Shown piece by piece: positions 57,980 to 64,000 of a DNA stretch of 64,000 bases. The stretch is from Kocuria rosea (GTDB taxonomy: Bacteria; Actinomycetota; Actinomycetes; Actinomycetales; Micrococcaceae), in the NCBI RefSeq assembly GCF_006094695.1, contig NZ_CP035103.1, positions 1,984,001 to 2,048,000 of the forward strand, in the 5' to 3' direction. The translations under genes and the position numbers were made by a program. The notes beneath the pieces are model-generated. The model searched no databases. It worked only from the letters and a program-made list of their open reading frames with translations, and was not told where the DNA came from. Numbering within the stretch: position 1 is the stretch's first letter; each line of letters opens with the position of its first letter.

Positions 57980-60472
57980 GTGACCGAACAGCAGCACACG
58001 ACCGAGACCACCGGGTACGACTTCCGTGCCATCGAGGCGGCGTGGCCGTCGTTCTGGGCGGAGCAGCAGGTCTACGCGCCCGTCGACGACGGCTCGCGGG
58101 AGCGCCGCTACGTCCTGGACATGTTCCCCTACCCCTCGGGCGACCTGCACATGGGGCACGCGGAGGCCTTCGCGATGGGGGACGTGGTGGCCCGGTACTG
58201 GCGCCAGCGCGGCTACGACGTGCTGCACCCGATCGGCTGGGACTCCTTCGGGCTGCCGGCGGAGAACGCGGCGATCAAGCGCGACGCCCACCCGGCGCAG
58301 TGGACCTACGCCAACATCGAGACGCAGAAGGCCTCCTTCCAGCGCTACGCGATCAGCGCGGACTGGTCCCGGGAGATCCACACCTCCGACCCCGAGTACT
58401 ACCGGTGGACGCAGTGGCTGTTCCTGCAGTTCCACCGCAAGGGCCTGGCGTACCGGAAGAACTCGCCGGTCAACTGGTGCCCCAAGGACCAGACGGTGCT
58501 GGCCAACGAGCAGGTCGTCAACGGGGCGTGCGAGCGCTGCCACACCCCGGTGACGAAGAAGGCCCTGAACCAGTGGTACTTCAAGATCACCGACTACGCC
58601 GACCGGCTGCTCGACGACATGGCCGCGCTCGAGGGCCACTGGCCCGAGCGGGTGCTGGCCATGCAGCGCAACTGGATCGGGCGCTCCGAGGGAGCCCACG
58701 TGCGCTTCGCCATCGAGGGCGCCGGCGAGGGCGGCACGGACCGCGAGGTCACCGTGTTCACGACCCGCCCCGACACGCTCTACGGCGCCACGTTCTTCGT
58801 GGTCGCCGCGGACGCCGAGCTGGCCGGGCAGATCGTCGCCCCGGAGCACGCGGCGGAGCTGGCCGCCTACCGGGAGCAGGTCAAGGCGCTGTCCGACATC
58901 GAGCGCCAGGCCACCGACCGGCAGAAGACCGGGGTGTTCCTGGGCCGCCACGCCGTCAACCCGCTCAACGGCGAGAAGCTGCCCGTGTGGGCCGCGGACT
59001 ACGTGCTGGCCGACTACGGCACGGGCGCGATCATGGCCGTGCCCGCCCACGACCAGCGCGACCTCGACTTCGCCCGCACCTTCGACCTGCCCGTGCGCGC
59101 GGTGCTCGACACCGGCGAGGAGGACCCCGCCGTCACCGGGACCGCCACCACGGGCGAGGGCACCCTGATCAACTCGGGCGAGCTCTCCGGGCTGGAGAAG
59201 ACCGAGGCCATCGAGCGCGCCATCGGCCTGGTCGAGGCCGCCGTGACGGGCAACCGCCAGGTCAACTTCCGGCTGCGCGACTGGCTGCTGTCCCGCCAGC
59301 GCTTCTGGGGGGCGCCCATCCCGATCGTGCACTGCGGGGCCTGCGGCGAGGTGCCGGTGCCCGAGGAGCAGCTGCCGGTGCGGCTGCCCGACGACCTGCG
59401 CGGCGAGCAGCTCGCGCCCAAGGGCCGGTCCCCTCTCGCGGCGGCCGAGTCCTGGGTGCACGTGAACTGCCCCTCCTGCGACGGCCCCGCCCTGCGCGAC
59501 ACCGACACCATGGACACGTTCGTGGACTCCTCCTGGTACTACCTGCGCTTCGCCTCCCCGAACGACGAGACCGCGGCGTTCGACCTCGAGCAGACCCGCA
59601 AGTGGCTGCCCGTGGACCAGTACGTGGGCGGCGTGGAGCACGCGATCCTGCACCTGCTCTACTCCCGGTTCTTCACCAAGGTGCTCTTCGACCTGGGGCT
59701 CGTGGACTTCACCGAGCCGTTCAAGGCGCTGCTGAACCAGGGCCAGGTGCTCAACGGGGGCCGGGCGATGTCCAAGTCCCTGGGCAACGGCGTGGACCTG
59801 GGCGAGCAGCTCGACCGGTTCGGCGTGGACGCCGTGCGCCTGACCATGGTCTTCGCCTCCCCGCCGGAGGACGACGTGGACTGGGCCGACGTCTCCCCGC
59901 AGGGCTCCCAGAAGTTCCTGGCCCGGGCCTGGCGCCTGGCCCAGGACGTGACCGGCGACCCCGGGGCCGACCCGGCCGACGGGGACCTGACCGTGCGCCG
60001 GGCCACCCACCGGGCCGTCGACGACGCCGCCCAGCTGCTCGACGCCGCGAAGTTCAACGTGGTGATCGCCAAGACCATGGAGCTGGTGAACGTGGTCCGC
60101 AAGGCCATCGACTCCGGCTGCGGGCCCGCCGACCCCGCCGTGCGCGAGGCCGTCGAGGCGGTCGCGGTCCTGCTGTCGCTGGTCGCCCCGTACACGGCCG
60201 AGGACATGTGGCACGCGCTGGGCCACGAGGGCTCCGTCGTCGTCGCCGGCTGGCCCGCGGTCGACCCGGAGCTGCTGGTGGACGACACCGTCACCGCCGT
60301 GGTGCAGATCAAGGGCAAGGTCCGGGACCGGCTCGAGGTGCCCGCCGACATCGGCGAGGACGCCCTGCGCGAGCTCGCCCTGGGCTCGGAGACGATCCGC
60401 CGCCAGCTGGGTGACGCCGAGATCCGCAAGGTGATCGTGCGCGCGCCCAAGCTCGTCAACATCGTGGCCTGA
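57980..60472 (+). CDS. leuS: Leucyl-tRNA synthetase
   Basis: 830 aa, GTG start ([15 protein letters not shown]). Class I synthetase. The HIGH-type motif is [13 protein letters not shown] (about 51-63), the KMSKS motif [10 protein letters not shown] (about 595-604). The CP1 editing domain (about 230-425) includes [12 protein letters not shown] and the tRNA acylation surface. A zinc-ribbon (CPKD...CERCHTP; about 167-193) is present. Anticodon-binding and C-terminal domains finish the protein, with the Leu-specific end KLVNIVA. Typical bacterial length. Confidence 0.97.
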   Translation: MTEQQHTTETTGYDFRAIEAAWPSFWAEQQVYAPVDDGSRERRYVLDMFPYPSGDLHMGHAEAFAMGDVVARYWRQRGYDVLHPIGWDSFGLPAENAAIKRDAHPAQWTYANIETQKASFQRYAISADWSREIHTSDPEYYRWTQWLFLQFHRKGLAYRKNSPVNWCPKDQTVLANEQVVNGACERCHTPVTKKALNQWYFKITDYADRLLDDMAALEGHWPERVLAMQRNWIGRSEGAHVRFAIEGAGEGGTDREVTVFTTRPDTLYGATFFVVAADAELAGQIVAPEHAAELAAYREQVKALSDIERQATDRQKTGVFLGRHAVNPLNGEKLPVWAADYVLADYGTGAIMAVPAHDQRDLDFARTFDLPVRAVLDTGEEDPAVTGTATTGEGTLINSGELSGLEKTEAIERAIGLVEAAVTGNRQVNFRLRDWLLSRQRFWGAPIPIVHCGACGEVPVPEEQLPVRLPDDLRGEQLAPKGRSPLAAAESWVHVNCPSCDGPALRDTDTMDTFVDSSWYYLRFASPNDETAAFDLEQTRKWLPVDQYVGGVEHAILHLLYSRFFTKVLFDLGLVDFTEPFKALLNQGQVLNGGRAMSKSLGNGVDLGEQLDRFGVDAVRLTMVFASPPEDDVDWADVSPQGSQKFLARAWRLAQDVTGDPGADPADGDLTVRRATHRAVDDAAQLLDAAKFNVVIAKTMELVNVVRKAIDSGCGPADPAVREAVEAVAVLLSLVAPYTAEDMWHALGHEGSVVVAGWPAVDPELLVDDTVTAVVQIKGKVRDRLEVPADIGEDALRELALGSETIRRQLGDAEIRKVIVRAPKLVNIVA

Positions 60473-60516
60473 GCCGCCGCTCCCGCACGGGAGCACGACG
60501 ACGACGCCCCGCCGCC

Positions 60517-60579
60517 CCCGGCCCCCGGCCCGAGCCCCCGCCCCGCACCTGGGAGCCGGTGCCCGGACCGGGGGCCGGG
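60517..60579 (+). terminator. Possible leuS terminator
   Basis: A 12-bp inverted repeat, CCCGGCCCCCGG at 60517-60528 and CCGGGGGCCGGG at 60568-60579, with a 39-nt loop. The rest of the 217-bp spacer to comEA is GC-rich without other signals. Confidence 0.45.
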
Positions 60580-60689
60580 CCGGTGTTCGGGCCGGTGTCC
60601 GGGCTCCACAGGCCTCCTCCGGCCCGCGCGCGTCCCCAGCGGGGCCCCGTCCGGCGCGCGGGAGCGGCCGACCGGGGTGGGCTGGGGCC

Positions 60690-61748
60690 ATGACCGGTAC
60701 CGTGCCGCGCGCCCGACGGCGAGCGAACCCCACCCCGCCCGCGCCCGTCGTCCCGCCAGCGCCTTCCGCGCCCGGCGCGACGGCTGCCGGGACCGGGCCC
60801 GGCAGTGCTCCCACGCCCGGTGCCCCGCCGCCCGCCGAACGGCTGGCGTCGCTGCTGGCCGAGGCCCGGGGCGAGGCCACCGGTTCCGGCCGGGCGCCGT
60901 CGCCCCGGGACGGGGCACCGGTGGCCGCTCCCGCCCACCGCCGGCCGGTCGCCGCCCGGACCCGGGTTCCGGCCTCGCTGCTGCTGATCGTCCTGGCCGC
61001 GCTCGCATGGCTGAGCTGGACGGTGCTGGGGCCCGGGAGGGACGGCGGGGAGGTCCCGGAGACCGCCGGGCGGCCCGTCCTCGCCGAGGCGGAGCTGGGC
61101 GGCGAGCCCGGGCAGGACCTCGGGCAGGACGGCGGGGGCGACACCGGGCGAGGGGCCGGGGACGGAGCCGTGGCCGGTGCGGGCACGGCGACCGGACCCG
61201 GGACGGGCCCGCCGGGGTCCGCCGCGGCCCAGCCGCCTGCGGCGGGGTCGACGCTGCACGTGCACGTGACCGGGGAGGTGGCCCGCCCCGGCGTCGTGTC
61301 CCTCGAGGCCGGGGCCCGGGTCGTCGACGCGGTCGAGGCCGCCGGAGGCCTCACCGATGCCGCCGTGACGGAGTCCGTGAACCTGGCCGCCCCCGTCACG
61401 GACGGCCAGCAGGTGCTCGTCCCGGACACCGAGACCGCACCCCCTGCTCCCGGCGGTCCGGCGCCCGGAGCCGCAGCGGCGCCGGGAGCGGCGGCGCCGC
61501 CCGGGGTCCCGGGAGCACCGCCCGGGACCGGGGCACCGGAGGGCGCCGCCCCGGGCGGGACGCTGAACCTCAACACGGCCACCGCGGCCGAGCTCGAGAC
61601 CCTCCCGCGGGTCGGGCCCGTGCTGGCCGGACGGATCGTGGAGTTCCGGCAGCAACACGGCGGATTCGCCGCCGTCGCCGACCTCGACGCCGTGCCGGGG
61701 ATCGGCCCCGCCCTGATGGAGTCGCTCGGCCCGCTGGTGAGCGTGTGA
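60690..61748 (+). CDS. comEA: ComEA-type DNA receptor (SLBB plus helix-hairpin-helix)
   Basis: 352 aa, ATG start MTGTVPRARRRANPTP. A Pro/Ala-rich N-terminus of ~90 residues, one membrane helix at about 94-110 (SLLLIVLAALAWLSW), then a Gly/Asp/Pro-rich linker. The SLBB domain is at about 188-250 (LHVHVTGEVARPGVVSLEAG), and after a second Pro/Gly linker two helix-hairpin-helix units lie at about 290-350 (LNLNTATAAELETLPRVGPVLA, quoted in part; VPGIGPALMESL). It binds external double-stranded DNA and hands it to ComEC. Low-complexity linkers are longer than in most relatives. Overlaps comEC (GTGA). Confidence 0.92.
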   Translation: MTGTVPRARRRANPTPPAPVVPPAPSAPGATAAGTGPGSAPTPGAPPPAERLASLLAEARGEATGSGRAPSPRDGAPVAAPAHRRPVAARTRVPASLLLIVLAALAWLSWTVLGPGRDGGEVPETAGRPVLAEAELGGEPGQDLGQDGGGDTGRGAGDGAVAGAGTATGPGTGPPGSAAAQPPAAGSTLHVHVTGEVARPGVVSLEAGARVVDAVEAAGGLTDAAVTESVNLAAPVTDGQQVLVPDTETAPPAPGGPAPGAAAAPGAAAPPGVPGAPPGTGAPEGAAPGGTLNLNTATAAELETLPRVGPVLAGRIVEFRQQHGGFAAVADLDAVPGIGPALMESLGPLVSV

Positions 61749-64000
61749 GGCGCCCCGCCGAGTGGTGGGCCGGGGCCCTGGAGCACCAGGAGCACCGCGA
61801 CGCCCGCGCGCCGGGCCGCACCTGGGACCTGCGGCTCGTCCCCGCCGCGCTGGGCGCGTGGCTCACCGGTCTGCTCGCCGCGCACCTGCCCCCGGCACGG
61901 GTCGCGGCCGCCGGGGCCCTCTACCTGGCGGCGCTGGTGCTCGGCGCCGCCCTGGTCCTCGTCGTGGCCCGCACCCTCCGGCGGGAGGAGCCCCCGCCCG
62001 GGCGGCCCCGCGCCCCCGGGCTGTGGCGGGCCCTGCCGTGGTCGGCCGTGGCCCTGAGCGCCCTCGCCGTCACGGCCGTGCTGCTGAGCACCACGGCCGC
62101 CCAGCGCGAGACCGCCCACGGCCCGCTCGGGGCGGCACTCGCCGGGGCCGGGACCGTGGCCGTCACGGCGGAGGTGGTCGAGCCGCCCCGGCGGTGGACG
62201 GCGCCCGCCCCCGGGACCGGCCACGAGGACGAGGACCGCACCGGCGTGGTCCTCGGGCTGCGCCTCGAACAGGTCACCCACGAGGGCCGCGGCGGACCCG
62301 CCGACGTCGACGTCACGGTCTTCGCGGACGGGCCCGCCTGGGCCGGGCTGGTCCCGGGGCAGCGGATCACCGCCGTGCTCGCCGCCGGGCCCCCGTCCCC
62401 CGGACCCCCGGTGCTGCGCGCCGCCGCCCCGCCGGCGGACCTCCCGGCACGGGAGCCCGGCCGGCGGGAGCAGGTCCGGGAGCGCTTCGTGGCCGGCACC
62501 GCAGGACTGGGCCCCGACGCCGCGGGGCTGCTGCCCGGGATGACCTTCGGCGAGCGCTCCGGGATTGGCCCGGAGCTCGACCAGGCCATGCGGGACACCG
62601 GACTGACCCACCTGACGGCCGTCTCCGGCGCCAACTGCGCCCTCGTCACGGCCCTGGCCGGGCACGCCGCGCTGTCCCTCGGCGCGGGGCGGCGCACCTG
62701 CCTGGCCGCCGGCCTCGGCGCCCTGGCGGCGTTCGTGATCCTCGTCGGTCCCGACCCGTCCGTGCTGCGCGCCGCCGTGATGGGCGGACTCGCCGCCCTC
62801 AGCCTCCTCACGGGGCGCACCGCCGTCTCCCTGGCCACCCTCTCGGGCGCCGTGATCGCCCTCGTCGTCGTCCGGCCGGCGCTCGCCGCCGAGTACGGCT
62901 TCGTCCTCTCGGTGCTGGCCACCGCGGGGATCGTGGTGAGCGGGCGGCCCCTGACCCGGTGGCTGGGCACCCGGGTCCCGGAGGTGCTCGCCGTGGCGGT
63001 CGCGATCCCCGCGGCCGCCCAGCTGTGGTGCGCCCCGGTGCTCGTGCTCCTCCAGCCCGCCGTGCCCGTGTACTCGCTGCCGGCCAACGTCCTCGCCGCC
63101 CCGCTGGTGCCGGTGGTGACCGTCTGCGGCCTCGCGGGACTGCTGCTGCTGAACCTGCCCGACGGGGCGGGCGCCGCGGCGGCCGTGCTGCCCCTGGGCG
63201 TCGGCGCACTGGGGGCGCGTGTCGTCGCCGGCACCGCCAGGGTGCTGGCCGGGGCCCCCGGGGCACTGGCCCCGTGGCCCCAGGGCCTGCCGGGCGTGCT
63301 GCTGATGACCCTGGCGAGCGCGGCGCTCCTGCTCGCCGTGCACGCCCTCGACGTGCGCCGCCGGCGCCCCCGGTCGACGTCCGGGACCGTGCACGAGGGC
63401 CCCGCGCCGGTCCCCGTCCCGGAGGGGCACTGGCGGGAGCGGTCCCGCCGGCGCCGGCGGCGGCGGATCGCGGCCGCCGCGGCCGTGCTGCTCGTCCTCG
63501 CGGCGCTGGCCCTGCGCGCCGCCGTGGACGCCCGACGTCCGCCGCCGGCTTGGGAGGCCGTGCTGTGCGACGTGGGCCAGGGGGACGCCGTCCTCCTGCG
63601 CACCGCGCCGGGCCGTGCCGTCCTCGTGGACACCGGTCCTGACCCGCAGGCCCTGGCACGGTGCCTGCGGCGCAGCGGGGTGGAGCACCTGGACCTCGTG
63701 GTCCTCAGCCACGCCCACGCCGACCACACCGGAGGCCTGCCCGCCCTCGCCCGGCACGGGCGGATCGGCGAGGTCTGGTACGCCACGGCGGCCGCGGCAC
63801 CGCCGGACGGGCTGACCGACGCGCTGCCCGGCACCCCGGCCCGCCGGCCGGCCCCGGGGGATACCCGGACGCTGGGCGGACTGCGCCTGACCGTCCTCGC
63901 CCCGGCACCGACCGCGCCGGGGCGCTGGAGCGACCCGTCCTCCGCCGACGAGAACAACGCCTCCCTCGTGCTGCGCGCCGAGCTCACCGGCGAGGACGGC
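61745..64000 (+). CDS. comEC: ComEC/Rec2 DNA-uptake channel, 3' end beyond the window
   Basis: 752 codons present from GTG (VRRPAEWWAGALEHQ), no stop inside the window. N-terminal helices and an OB-like DUF4131 part (about 130-240) lead to the competence domain: GLTHLTAVSGANCALVTAL (about 285-303), then several membrane helices. A second set of basic residues ([10 protein letters not shown]) precedes the C-terminal metallo-beta-lactamase-like domain from about 600, with LCDVGQGDAVLL and the nuclease-type motif LSHAHADHTGGL (about 655-666). The His/Asp ligands are intact. It carries single-stranded DNA into the cytosol after comEA. Together they suggest natural transformability. Confidence 0.92.
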   Translation, partial: MRRPAEWWAGALEHQEHRDARAPGRTWDLRLVPAALGAWLTGLLAAHLPPARVAAAGALYLAALVLGAALVLVVARTLRREEPPPGRPRAPGLWRALPWSAVALSALAVTAVLLSTTAAQRETAHGPLGAALAGAGTVAVTAEVVEPPRRWTAPAPGTGHEDEDRTGVVLGLRLEQVTHEGRGGPADVDVTVFADGPAWAGLVPGQRITAVLAAGPPSPGPPVLRAAAPPADLPAREPGRREQVRERFVAGTAGLGPDAAGLLPGMTFGERSGIGPELDQAMRDTGLTHLTAVSGANCALVTALAGHAALSLGAGRRTCLAAGLGALAAFVILVGPDPSVLRAAVMGGLAALSLLTGRTAVSLATLSGAVIALVVVRPALAAEYGFVLSVLATAGIVVSGRPLTRWLGTRVPEVLAVAVAIPAAAQLWCAPVLVLLQPAVPVYSLPANVLAAPLVPVVTVCGLAGLLLLNLPDGAGAAAAVLPLGVGALGARVVAGTARVLAGAPGALAPWPQGLPGVLLMTLASAALLLAVHALDVRRRRPRSTSGTVHEGPAPVPVPEGHWRERSRRRRRRRIAAAAAVLLVLAALALRAAVDARRPPPAWEAVLCDVGQGDAVLLRTAPGRAVLVDTGPDPQALARCLRRSGVEHLDLVVLSHAHADHTGGLPALARHGRIGEVWYATAAAAPPDGLTDALPGTPARRPAPGDTRTLGGLRLTVLAPAPTAPGRWSDPSSADENNASLVLRAELTGEDG

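Noticed and set aside
57851..63757. 1968-codon minus-strand open frame opposite leuS, comEA and comEC
   Set aside because: Shadow of high-GC genes; the plus strand carries clear synthetase and competence motifs, and the minus frame has none.

Overview
The window is chromosomal DNA from a very GC-rich actinobacterium. Wobble positions are almost all G or C, GTG starts are frequent, -10 boxes of the TANNNT type precede several genes, and neighbouring genes often share GTGA/ATGA overlaps. Gene content (mIHF, a mycothiol-linked MDMPI-type protein, an actinobacterial PriA without helicase motifs, an unmodified-type EF-P) and gene order point to Micrococcales, most likely Micrococcaceae close to Kocuria. 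The genus is inferred, not proven. No tRNA, rRNA, CRISPR array, insertion sequence or prophage was seen.

Layout. Bases 1-7300 hold a truncated AbiEi-like gene, a DUF349 protein, hisS, an APC permease gene carrying one apparent frameshift, and aspS. Bases 7400-15200 are accessory: an AlkX/YcaQ-type winged-helix glycosylase, a coupled three-gene cassette (small lipoprotein, glutathionylspermidine-synthase-like ATP-grasp ligase, amino-acid permease), an MDMPI-type protein, a PAP2-like membrane protein, dtd and a CPA1 antiporter. Bases 15300-22200 hold rarA and a SorC-type regulator divergent from the glycerol genes glpD-glpF-glpK.

Bases 22500-50100 form the conserved actinobacterial core. rpsD, with a long structured leader, is followed by a chain of overlapping genes (DUF948 protein, small membrane-anchored protein, alaS, ruvX, mltG, aroE), then aroC-aroK-aroB, efp-nusB, the pyrimidine operon pyrR-pyrB-pyrC-(membrane protein)-carA-carB-pyrF, and mihF, gmk, rpoZ, coaBC, metK, priA. 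The shikimate genes feed aromatic synthesis, and the pyr operon makes UMP under PyrR control through a visible PyrR-binding loop next to the pyrR ribosome binding site. Between nusB and pyrR lies the relic of an ABC exporter, with both ATPase and permease decayed.

Bases 50200-64000 hold a GCS2-family ligase, a BetT-like BCCT osmolyte carrier with a LysR regulator upstream, a glycosyltransferase coupled to an alpha/beta hydrolase, leuS, and the DNA-uptake genes comEA-comEC (comEC runs off the window).

Most of the window is ordinary housekeeping DNA. The points most worth a second look are the thiol-ligase-like genes in a lineage expected to use mycothiol, the decayed transporters, the acidic tail on the omega subunit, candidate leaderless mRNAs, the leader structures of rpsD and pyrR, and a repeated palindromic intergenic element after hisS.
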